A stretch of DNA of 64,000 nucleotides from Saccharospirillum sp. (GTDB lineage: Bacteria; Pseudomonadota; Gammaproteobacteria; Pseudomonadales; Natronospirillaceae). A program made the translations under genes and the position numbers. The notes beneath the pieces were generated by a model. That model saw nothing but the letters and a program-made list of their open reading frames with translations. It was not told the origin of the DNA and did not search any database. Below are positions 16,269 to 24,012 of the stretch, in pieces (position 1 is the first letter of the stretch; every line of letters begins with the position of its first letter). The stretch spans positions 186,001 to 250,000 of the forward strand of contig JAIUML010000001.1 of the NCBI GenBank assembly GCA_022565595.1, in the 5' to 3' direction.

Positions 16269-17995
16269 AGGGCATTGGCATCCGGCTGTACGGGGAAACT
16301 CCAGTCGTCCAGGGCGTCGACTCGGGCGTCATCCAGCCCGCCTTCGTCAAACAGCTCGCTGAACAGGGGGGCGCCCTGGAACAGGGTCACGCGCACCCAG
16401 CGGTCCGATTTTGGGTCGAAGCGGCTGGCACCAAAAAATGAGAGTTTGGTGCGCAGCAGGTGCATGGGTTTCATCTGTCTGTGCCAGAGGTTGGCTTGTA
16501 TCTCGCCGTAGGGGGTGGTCGCCAGCGTCTGGATGCGGCGCACAATTTCCTTCTGCTCCGGGTGCGCCATTAAAAATTCCACGACCAGGCCTTGAGGCAC
16601 GCGCTCCACAAAGGCTTCCAGTCGTTGGTGGGCATTGTGAATACGCGGCCCAATGGCCAGTGGGGTTTCCTTTTCGGCGCCGGCTTCCTGGCGGCGGACG
16701 CCGAGCCTGGGTTCTTCTTTCTCGGCGGATCGGTACCAGAACCAGTAGCACTGATCCGGGTCGTTTTCGTTGTAGGTCAGCGCCCAGGCGCAGCGTTCAC
16801 GAATCAGGCTCAACAATTCAATAGCCTTCATGTCCGGTTGCAGTTCCAGCAGCTCTTCACAGCCCAGTTCGTTCTCCAGGGCGTCGATGGTCTCAGGGTA
16901 GAGCTCAATCAACAGGGTGTTGAGCAGTTCCTGTGCTTCCAGTTCGCAGTGGCTGTCGGCCCAGGTCAGCAAATCCTGCCATAAGGCGGGGCTGGTTGGG
17001 GTGCGCTCCAGCCAGCCGATCACATCGGCAAGGGAGGCGACCGTTGCCGCATTGCGTTGGGTCTGTTCGGCATCCTCGGTGCAGGTTTCCTGCAAGTGCC
17101 GGTGGGCCCGGCGCAAAAGGGTTAACAGCCGATTGCGGCTGGCATGGCTCGGCGGCTGGATGCGGGCCGACGCCAATGCGCATTCGCGGCTGTACACCCA
17201 CTGTTGAATCAATTGCGGGTGGTTGATCAGAAAGGGGGCCATGCCAAGACCGGTGGCGTTGCCAATGCCCAGGTAACGTTGCAAGGCGGGTGCCAGGGCC
17301 ACCGCCTGTTGTGGGTCACGCTGGCGCGCCAGGTGCTCTACCTGCTGAATGGAGAAATCACGCAGCAGGTAGACGGCAAACATCTGTGCAGAGAACGGCC
17401 GATTGAAATCCGGGTTTTCGCGCAAGCGGGCGTAGTCGGCAATGCCAAACTTGCCATTGCCGTACACCGCTGTGGTGCGATAGAGGTAGCCAACCCGGGT
17501 CAGCCAGTCCGGCTGGGGTTGCTGGCCACTGGCCAGCGCTTCCACAAAGCCGTCAAAATTGCGCAGGCTTTTGTTGGCGCGGGATAACACCAACAAGCGA
17601 GGGTGCTGGCGGCCGGCTTCCTGCAGCGGCACATTGGCGGCCATGTGCTCCAGCAGCCGCTCTTCCACCTCGCCTTCCAACAGGGCGAAGGTGACGTCCC
17701 AGGCTTCGGCGATGACTCGGTCAGAGCGGTGCTCAGGCGCCAATGCCTGAGAGAACACCACCCCATGATAGAGCTGGCTCGGGGTTTTCAGCCGGTAGAT
17801 CACGGTGCCATGGCCTTGTGCATCCAGGTCGAACCGCGTGGTGGTGATCTGCCAGTTCTCTCGGGCCATCTGGCGCACCAGGCTGCGGCAGAAACTCAGG
17901 CGGCTGGCGTGCAGGCTGCCCAATCGCTCCAGTCGCATCACCTGCTCGGCAGGCCTTAACCGCCAGTGAGGGTGACTATCCACCTGAGTCGTCAT
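16265..17995 (-). CDS. Conserved protein of unknown family (576 aa)
   Basis: A 576-residue soluble protein, with no signal peptide and no membrane segment. I recognise no family. The N-terminal part (about 1-160) is an alpha/beta region with FCRSLVRQMARENWQITTTR, TVIYRLKTPSQLYHGVVFS and HPRLLVLSRANKSLRNFDGF. The middle has GYLYRTTAVYGNGKFGIADY, a well-ordered glycine/aromatic segment, and FSAQMFAVYLLRDFS. A long helical part follows, then QCYWFWYRSAEKEEPRLGVRR. No nucleotide-binding, metal or PLP motif is evident. It overlaps the next gene by 4 bp and follows the BCCT gene by 3 bp, so it belongs to the operon. An enzyme or a ligand-binding partner are both possible. Confidence 0.8.
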   Translation of the reverse strand: MTTQVDSHPHWRLRPAEQVMRLERLGSLHASRLSFCRSLVRQMARENWQITTTRFDLDAQGHGTVIYRLKTPSQLYHGVVFSQALAPEHRSDRVIAEAWDVTFALLEGEVEERLLEHMAANVPLQEAGRQHPRLLVLSRANKSLRNFDGFVEALASGQQPQPDWLTRVGYLYRTTAVYGNGKFGIADYARLRENPDFNRPFSAQMFAVYLLRDFSIQQVEHLARQRDPQQAVALAPALQRYLGIGNATGLGMAPFLINHPQLIQQWVYSRECALASARIQPPSHASRNRLLTLLRRAHRHLQETCTEDAEQTQRNAATVASLADVIGWLERTPTSPALWQDLLTWADSHCELEAQELLNTLLIELYPETIDALENELGCEELLELQPDMKAIELLSLIRERCAWALTYNENDPDQCYWFWYRSAEKEEPRLGVRRQEAGAEKETPLAIGPRIHNAHQRLEAFVERVPQGLVVEFLMAHPEQKEIVRRIQTLATTPYGEIQANLWHRQMKPMHLLRTKLSFFGASRFDPKSDRWVRVTLFQGAPLFSELFDEGGLDDARVDALDDWSFPVQPDANAL

Positions 17996-17998
17996 GCG

Positions 17999-19621
17999 TC
18001 AGCTCCCGGGCCGAGTGTCAACAGAAGCCGTGGTGGCACCCACCAGTGCGACTTCGCCTTTAGGCGGGACGATGCCCTGATCCCTTGCCATAGCGTAAGC
18101 CGCTTTCGGCCCAATGTAGAGTGTTGGCAACAGAATGAGCGAAACCGGTATGGCGGTGATCACGATGAACTGCTGCAGCGCGCTGATCTGGCCCGCGCCC
18201 ATGTACAGCAATACCGCAGCCATAACAGCCATGGCCACACCCCAGAAGGCCCGAATAATCGGCTCTGGCTGGTCGTGCCCTGCACTGACGACGGCAATGG
18301 CGTAGCTCATCGAATCGCCCGTGGTGGCCACAAAGATGGTGGTCAGCAGCAAAATCGCCAGCGCCATTAGGGTGCCACCGGGCAGGGCCTGGGCGATGGT
18401 CAGGGTCGCGACGTCAAACTGGAAGTTGTTCAGCGCGTCGGTCAGGTCAATGGCACCACTGAGTTGGTAGAAGATGCCGGAACCGCCCAACAGGGTAAAC
18501 CAGATGGTGGTGGCAATGGGGGCCATGACCGAGACGGCCAGTATCATCTGACGCACCGTACGGCCACGCGAGATGCGCGCCACAAAAATGGCCATCAATG
18601 GGCCGTAGCCGAGGAACCAGGCAAAAAAGAACACTGTCCACCACTGCATCCACCAGCCGGGGGCGGTGGCGTTGGTAACAGTCGACATGGCAAAGAAGGA
18701 GGTGATGTATTCACCAAAACCCTGGGTATAGGCGTTGGTCAAAAACAGCGTGGGGCCGAAGATGAAAATGACCGCGGCAATGGCGAGCGCCAGAAACACA
18801 TTGAAGCGGCTGAGCAACTGGATGCCTTTGTGGATGCCGGTCATCGCTGAGGTGACATAGATGGCGGCCAGTACCATCAGAATCATTAGCTGGGTGCCAA
18901 AGCCTTGCGAGAAGCCAAAGAGTTCATGCAGGCCGAAGCTCACCTGGGTTGCCAGAAAACCAATGGGCCCGACGGTGCCCGCCACCACGGCGATCACACA
19001 GGCGGCATCGACCACGCCACCGAACCAGCCACTCATCACCCGTTCGCCAAATACCGGGTACAAGAGAGTGCGGGGCTTGAGTGGCTGGCCTTTGGTGTAG
19101 TGCGCATGCGCCAGCACGATGGCCGAGAGCGTGCCCAGAATACCCCAGGCAAGGAAGCCCCAATGCATGAAGGATTGCGCCAGCGCCGGCGCGACCGCCT
19201 CGGCGGTGCCGGCTTCGGTGGAGAACACCGGTGGTGTAACCACGAAATGGTACACCGGCTCACCCGCGGCAAAGAAGACGCCGCCGCCCGCCAGCAAGGT
19301 GCACATGATGATCGAAAGCCATTTGAAGGTGCTCAGATCCGGCGCATCCGTATTACCGACTTTGGCGCTGCCTGCCGGCGAGACGGCCACGCCCAGGCCA
19401 ATGAGAAAGGTCAGCAACAACAATAACTGGAAAAACGAGCCGAGGGCATTGGCCGTCCAGGCAAAGCCTTCCGAGATCAGCCCCGCCGTCCATTGGATGT
19501 CGTAGAGCGAGAGGCCGAGGAATAGAATGATAAAGCCGATGCTCAGGACGAGCACCACCGGGTCGCCAAAGCGTTGGATGCCGACACCGGTCGGCGCTTT
19601 TGAGGAGGTTGCTGAGGTCAT
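17999..19621 (-). CDS. BCCT family transporter (betaine/carnitine/choline type)
   Basis: A 540-residue inner-membrane protein with about 12 hydrophobic segments and BCCT features. Examples are the N-terminal RFGDPVVLVLSIGFIILFLG, FFAAGEPVYHF, the segment SFMHWGFLAWGILG, and the signature MQWWTVFFFAWFLGYGP in the TM8 aromatic box region that binds quaternary ammonium groups. Family members take up glycine betaine, choline, carnitine, proline betaine or ectoine with Na+ or H+. It sits between the unknown 576-codon gene and the dipeptidase gene in one operon, so it most likely imports the compound degraded by the cluster rather than serving osmoprotection alone. Confidence 0.92.
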   Translation of the reverse strand: MTSATSSKAPTGVGIQRFGDPVVLVLSIGFIILFLGLSLYDIQWTAGLISEGFAWTANALGSFFQLLLLLTFLIGLGVAVSPAGSAKVGNTDAPDLSTFKWLSIIMCTLLAGGGVFFAAGEPVYHFVVTPPVFSTEAGTAEAVAPALAQSFMHWGFLAWGILGTLSAIVLAHAHYTKGQPLKPRTLLYPVFGERVMSGWFGGVVDAACVIAVVAGTVGPIGFLATQVSFGLHELFGFSQGFGTQLMILMVLAAIYVTSAMTGIHKGIQLLSRFNVFLALAIAAVIFIFGPTLFLTNAYTQGFGEYITSFFAMSTVTNATAPGWWMQWWTVFFFAWFLGYGPLMAIFVARISRGRTVRQMILAVSVMAPIATTIWFTLLGGSGIFYQLSGAIDLTDALNNFQFDVATLTIAQALPGGTLMALAILLLTTIFVATTGDSMSYAIAVVSAGHDQPEPIIRAFWGVAMAVMAAVLLYMGAGQISALQQFIVITAIPVSLILLPTLYIGPKAAYAMARDQGIVPPKGEVALVGATTASVDTRPGS

Positions 19622-19668
19622 GACGGTTTCCTGTTTTTGTTGTTGGGCGTTATTGCGTATCCGCGTAT

Positions 19669-20670
19669 TTAAATGACAGTGCCCGGTTGTGGGCGCGTGC
19701 CTTCAGTCAGTTGGTGCAGCCAATTCAGGCCCATGATTTTCTCGACGTCCAACTCGCTGAACCCTTTCTGCCGTAATCCCCGGGCAATGTTGGGAAAGTG
19801 ACGGTTGTCACTGAACCAGGACAACGGCTCGGGCCAGCCGGCCGCAGCCGCACTGCCCTCGCCATAGTCCGTCGCTTTGGACCAACGGCCATTGCGCATC
19901 CAGGTGAGCACCGTTTCTGGCTGTGCCTGGCACAGGTCGGTGCCCAGCCCGATGTGATCGACACCCATCAGTTCGGCGGTGTCGGCCACCATGGCGCAAA
20001 AATCCTCCAGCGTGCAGGCGGAGCCGTGTTTGAGGTGAAAGGGGTACACCGAAAAACCGAGCAGCCCACCGCTTTGTGCCACCGCGCGCAGCACGTCATC
20101 CGATTTATTGCGCTTGGCGGGGTGAAAGCTGTAGGGGTTGGCGTGTGAAATGATCACCGGCCGTTCGGAGATCTCGATGGCCTCAAGCGTTGAATGTTCG
20201 GCGCTGTGCGACATGTCGATGACCATGCCGACCCGGTTCATTTCCCGGATCACTTGCCGGCCGAAGCGAGTAATACCGCTGTCTTCGGCTTCGTAACAGC
20301 CGCAGGCGAGCAGGCTCTGGTTGTTGTAGGTCAGTTGCATAATGAGCAGGCCCAGCCGCCGCAGAATGCCGACGAGGTCGATGTCGTCTTCGATCGGCGA
20401 GCAGTTCTGGGCACCGAAGAACACCCCAACCCGGCCGGATTCCCGCGCCAGCTCAATATCACTGGCCTCTCGCACCGGCACAATCAGGTCGCTGTGTTGC
20501 TCGAAGCGACGTTGCCATTCGCCAAAGCGCAGCAGAGTTTCGCGGCAATTTTCGTGGTACACCAGGGTGGCGTGCACCGCATCAACACCGCCTTCGCGCA
20601 TCTGCTCAAAAATGCCTCTCGACCAGTTGGAATACTGCAGGCCGTCGATGGTCAACAATGAGTGTGACAT
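19669..20670 (-). CDS. M19 (membrane dipeptidase) family protein
   Basis: A 333-residue protein of peptidase family M19, closest by eye to the subfamily found beside dimethylglycine genes in Pseudomonas. Segments seen are DIDLVGILRRLGLLIMQLTYNN, LACGCYEAEDSGITRFGR, MNRVGMVIDMSHSAEHSTLEA (metal-ligand His), RPVIISHANPY (second His) and VDHIGLGTDLC (catalytic Asp). The usual N-terminal H-x-D zinc ligands are replaced: the protein begins LLTIDGLQYSNWSRGI, without His. That makes a classical binuclear dipeptidase activity doubtful. No signal peptide. It lies 10 bp after the aldehyde dehydrogenase gene, within the same transcription unit. Confidence 0.85.
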   Translation of the reverse strand: MSHSLLTIDGLQYSNWSRGIFEQMREGGVDAVHATLVYHENCRETLLRFGEWQRRFEQHSDLIVPVREASDIELARESGRVGVFFGAQNCSPIEDDIDLVGILRRLGLLIMQLTYNNQSLLACGCYEAEDSGITRFGRQVIREMNRVGMVIDMSHSAEHSTLEAIEISERPVIISHANPYSFHPAKRNKSDDVLRAVAQSGGLLGFSVYPFHLKHGSACTLEDFCAMVADTAELMGVDHIGLGTDLCQAQPETVLTWMRNGRWSKATDYGEGSAAAAGWPEPLSWFSDNRHFPNIARGLRQKGFSELDVEKIMGLNWLHQLTEGTRPQPGTVI

Positions 20671-20680
20671 AGCGACCTCC

Positions 20681-22123
20681 TCACGCCCGGGTGTAGCAGG
20701 TTTTCACGGCGGTGTAGAATTCGCGCGCGTATTGCCCCTGTTCACGCGGGCCAAAACTGGACGCTTTACGGCCGCCAAAGGGCACGTGGTAATCGGTGCC
20801 GGCCGTGGCCAGGTTGACCATGACACAGCCGGTCACGGCGCGCGCTTTGAAATCCGAGGCTTTCTGCAACGACTGAGTAAACAGACCCGCCGTCAGGCCG
20901 TATTGGGTATCGTTCAGGGTTTCCAGGGCGGTTTCATAATCCGCGACCCGAATCACGCAGGCGATGGGGCCAAACACCTCCTCGCGGTTGATGGCCATTG
21001 CGTTATGGGTGTCGGTAAACAACACCGGCTGCATGTAGTAACCCTCGGTTGGCTGATCCGGGGTCTGGTTGCCGAAAGCCAGGGTCGCGCCTTCGGCCAA
21101 AGCCGATTCGACCCACTGCTGGTTCGACGCCAATTGGCTGGCACTGGCCACTGGCCCGATCTGGGTCTGTTCATCCAATGCCGAACCCACTTTGGCATCC
21201 GCCAGCCGGACCTTCAGCCGTGAGACGAATTCATCGTGTATGGCATCCGTCACAATCAGTCGTGAGGAGGCGGTGCATTTTTGCCCGGTGCCGGAGTAGG
21301 CACCGGCAAAGGCCGCTTCAACTGCCAGATCCAGGTCGGCGTCGTCCAGCACAATGAGGGCGTTCTTCGAGCCCATCTCCAACTGGCATTTGACCAGATT
21401 GGCGGCCGTGGTCGAGGCCACCCGACGCCCCACAGCCAGCGAGCCGGTAAACGAGACGGCATGAATATCCGGGCTGCCGATCAGGGCTTCGCCCGCTTCC
21501 TGACCACTGCCGGTGACCAGGTTGAAGGTTCCGGCTGGCAAGGATTGCCGACTGATGATCTCGGTCAGCGCCCAGGCACTGGCCGGCACCAGGTTGGCCG
21601 GTTTGAACACCACGGCGTTACCGAAGGCGAGTGCCGGGGCGATTTTCCAGACGGCGGTGGCCATGGGGAAATTCCACGGGCTGATGATGCCGACGACGCC
21701 CAGGGGTTCACGGCGCGTTTCAATTTCGACGCCGGGGCGCACCGATGCAGCCCGTTCGTCAATCTGACGCAGCACTTCGGCAGCGTAATAATGGAAAAAC
21801 TGACCAGAGCGGTACACCTCACCTCGACCTTCGGCCAGAGGCTTGCCTTCCTCGCGAGACAGTAGTTCACCCAATTCATCTTTGCGCGCGATCAGCTCAT
21901 TGCCAATGGCCATCAAAGCGTTATACCGCGCTTCCAGGCCGGTGACGGCCCAGGCCTTCTGGCCTTCGGCTGCCGCCTGAATGGCCTGATGCACCTGGCT
22001 GGCACTGGCTTGATCGTAGTGGCCGATGGTGTCGCTTAGGTCCGATGGGTTGAGGTTGGGCAAGGCGGGGTGATCGCCGGCAACCCAGTCACCACCAATG
22101 TACAACGCATGTGATTGAGGCAT
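20681..22123 (-). CDS. NAD(P)-dependent aldehyde dehydrogenase
   Basis: A 480-residue ALDH-superfamily enzyme with all catalytic parts: Asn151 in SPWNFP, Glu249 in QLEMGSKN and the nucleophile Cys283 in GQKCTASSR. The C-terminal end FGGRKASSFGPREQGQYAREFYT is characteristic of alpha-ketoglutarate semialdehyde dehydrogenases and close succinate-semialdehyde or benzaldehyde relatives. Its likely role is the last oxidation of a semialdehyde to a carboxylate that enters the TCA cycle. It is the first gene of the minus-strand operon, divergent from lysR, with a 17-bp palindrome between them. The exact substrate cannot be read from sequence. Confidence 0.9.
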   Translation of the reverse strand: MPQSHALYIGGDWVAGDHPALPNLNPSDLSDTIGHYDQASASQVHQAIQAAAEGQKAWAVTGLEARYNALMAIGNELIARKDELGELLSREEGKPLAEGRGEVYRSGQFFHYYAAEVLRQIDERAASVRPGVEIETRREPLGVVGIISPWNFPMATAVWKIAPALAFGNAVVFKPANLVPASAWALTEIISRQSLPAGTFNLVTGSGQEAGEALIGSPDIHAVSFTGSLAVGRRVASTTAANLVKCQLEMGSKNALIVLDDADLDLAVEAAFAGAYSGTGQKCTASSRLIVTDAIHDEFVSRLKVRLADAKVGSALDEQTQIGPVASASQLASNQQWVESALAEGATLAFGNQTPDQPTEGYYMQPVLFTDTHNAMAINREEVFGPIACVIRVADYETALETLNDTQYGLTAGLFTQSLQKASDFKARAVTGCVMVNLATAGTDYHVPFGGRKASSFGPREQGQYAREFYTAVKTCYTRA

Positions 22124-22196
22124 GAGGTACTCCTGTTATTTTTCCCTAGCCTAAACCTCAAACTCGGATAAATATAATCAAAAATATCGTAATTTT

Positions 22197-22213
22197 TATA
22201 AGATTTTCTTATA
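22197..22213. promoter_or_regulatory. Candidate LysR operator
   Basis: TATAAGA at 22197-22203 and TCTTATA at 22207-22213 are exact inverted repeats separated by TTT. They lie between the divergent aldehyde dehydrogenase and lysR genes in an AT-rich stretch. The symmetric ATAAG-N5-CTTAT form fits the T-N11-A type of LysR binding site. Confidence 0.5.
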
Positions 22214-22243
22214 GTGATGAACGTCAGGGTGGGAGTCACGAGC

Positions 22244-23119
22244 ATGGCCATCGAGTTAAAAATACAGCCGTTGCGATATGTGTTGATGGTCGTTGAAAAA
22301 GGCAGCTTTCACGCGGCCGCACAGCAGTTGCATCGCAGTCAGCCCGCCTTGTCGATGGCCATTCGAGATCTGGAAGAGAAGCTGGACCAGCCCCTGTTTG
22401 AAAAACACCCGAAAGGTCAGCTCACCCCTTTTGGAGAGCACTGCTTACCGAGGTTTCGCGAGTTGGTGCAACAACACGACCGCCTCGCCCACGAACTAAC
22501 CCAGATGGCACAAGGCCACCGTGGTAGCGTCACCCTGGCCACCGTGCCTTCTGTGGCCAGCCGGCTGATGCCCGGTTTTCTGGCTCATTTCATTGCTCAC
22601 CACCCGGACATCAACATCAATCTGCACGACGAGAATGCCGATTTTGTGTGTCGAATGGTGGCGCAGGGCGAGGTAGACCTGGGCATCAGCAGCGCCTGGG
22701 TGCAGGATGATCGTCTGGCGTTTACGCCCTTGCTGGAGGATAAGGTCGGGGTAGTCTTGCACAGAGATCATGCCCTGGCCGATGCCAAAGCATTACGATG
22801 GGATCAACTGATGGGTGAGCGGTTTATTGCCAATGGCACCTCGCGCCTGCTGCAAAACACAGCAGCCAGCGAACTGGTGGCCAACAGCCATTTCTACATA
22901 TCGAACATGATCTCCCTGGTGGCCATGCTCGAAGCCCGCAGCGGCATCACCACCCTGCCCAGCCTGGCGTTTCCAGAAGAGTCGCAACTTTTGCGGTTTG
23001 TTCCCCTGAGCGATCCAACGCTGGTGCGCCAGTTGGGCGTTGTCAAACTGGCCCATCAGTCTCTGTCACCACCAGCACAGGCGTTGGAGCGGGCAATACT
23101 GGCGCAATTCAAGCTTTAA
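22244..23119 (+). CDS. LysR family regulator of the adjacent catabolic operon
   Basis: A 291-residue LysR-type activator. The helix-turn-helix is at about residues 7-60 (VLMVVEKGSFHAAAQQLHRS, then QPALSMAIRDLEEKL), followed by the effector domain with RGSVTLATVPSVASRLMPGF and a late GITTLPSLAFPEE segment. The start at 22244 is preferred because GGGAG lies 8 nt upstream; an ATG 30 bp earlier is the alternative. It is divergent from the operon at 22123-15093 and should control it in response to an operon substrate or intermediate. A palindrome in the shared control region is a likely operator. The downstream siderophore-interacting gene is convergent. Confidence 0.88.
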   Translation: MAIELKIQPLRYVLMVVEKGSFHAAAQQLHRSQPALSMAIRDLEEKLDQPLFEKHPKGQLTPFGEHCLPRFRELVQQHDRLAHELTQMAQGHRGSVTLATVPSVASRLMPGFLAHFIAHHPDININLHDENADFVCRMVAQGEVDLGISSAWVQDDRLAFTPLLEDKVGVVLHRDHALADAKALRWDQLMGERFIANGTSRLLQNTAASELVANSHFYISNMISLVAMLEARSGITTLPSLAFPEESQLLRFVPLSDPTLVRQLGVVKLAHQSLSPPAQALERAILAQFKL

Positions 23120-23129
23120 CAAGACCCAA

Positions 23130-23891
23130 CTATTGAGGATCGTCAACAGGGGGCTCCCGTTCAGCGTCCTGGCGCTTAACCACCTTATGCTGGTCTTCAC
23201 TGATGCCCATTTTCCAGTAGCTGGAAACGTAGAGGTGGTTCTTGGGGGTCTGACGTTCCTGTTTGAAGTAAGCGCGCAGGTTGCGCATGCTCTGGAACTC
23301 GCATGCTGCCCAGACGTCGGCCTGCCCTGCGAGCCAGTCGAGTTGTGTTACCCGTTTCAACAGCGCCTGGCCTTCCGGGTCCGGCTGGGGGTTAACGAAC
23401 CAGATCAGTTCAAGATTGTCCGGTTTCTCCAGGTCCTGAATGTCGGTCTGGTCAAGCACTTCTATAACGGCATAGCCCCGTGCATCCTGGGGCAATTGCG
23501 CCAGGTTCACGCTGATGGCAGGCAAGGCGGTCATGTCTCCAACGAGAAGGAACCAGTCTGCGTCTTCGTTCGACAGCTTTTTCGGGCCCGGGCCGCCGAC
23601 CAGAATGCGATCGCCCGGTTGTGTCTCTACCGCCCATTGTGACGCGGGGCCAGCTTCCTCGTGTATCACAAAGTCGACGTCTATTTCCGCCTCTCTGTGG
23701 TGGCGCACGGTGTAGGTTCGCATCAGCGGGCGGTCGTCGCCTTCGCTGGGGAACACCAGTTTGATATAGGCACTGGCCTGGTCGGCGGGGAAGGAGGTCA
23801 TAGCCTCGCCACCCAGGGTTATGCGGCGCATGTGGGGCGTTATAACCTGGGTGTTCAGCACTTCCAGCTCGCGGGGTTCGGGTCTTGCCAT
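23130..23891 (-). CDS. Siderophore-interacting protein, FAD-dependent ferric reductase
   Basis: A 253-residue protein of the SIP/ViuB family that reduces ferric siderophores in the cytoplasm. Hallmarks are ITPHMRRITLGGEAM, the FAD-binding RTYTVRHHREAEIDVDFVIH with R-x-Y-T/S, HEEAGPASQWA, GDRILVGGPGPKK, and the NAD(P)H part WFLLVGDMTALPAIS. The C-terminal ending has VWAACEFQSMRNLR and LYVSSYWKMGISEDQHK, in which the K-x-G-x-x-E-D-H/Q pattern is diagnostic. There is no siderophore synthesis or uptake gene nearby. It is convergent with lysR on the left and 120 bp downstream of the SLC13 gene. Confidence 0.9.
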   Translation of the reverse strand: MARPEPRELEVLNTQVITPHMRRITLGGEAMTSFPADQASAYIKLVFPSEGDDRPLMRTYTVRHHREAEIDVDFVIHEEAGPASQWAVETQPGDRILVGGPGPKKLSNEDADWFLLVGDMTALPAISVNLAQLPQDARGYAVIEVLDQTDIQDLEKPDNLELIWFVNPQPDPEGQALLKRVTQLDWLAGQADVWAACEFQSMRNLRAYFKQERQTPKNHLYVSSYWKMGISEDQHKVVKRQDAEREPPVDDPQ

Positions 23892-24012
23892 TTGAGCCTC
23901 CTGTTGTTGATACGGGGGCTCATTACATCACAAATCATACGCTAATGATAGTCACTTGCATTTACATGAACGAGTAACGCCTGACCTCTGTTTGAACCTT
24001 TGCCCAACGGGT

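Noticed and set aside
15381-16511. Long open plus-strand frame of 376 codons
   Set aside because: It lies antisense to the DUF3726-like and 576-codon genes. Its composition (Gly/Val/His-rich) is what a high-GC gene gives on the opposite strand, and no ribosome-binding site or motif is present.
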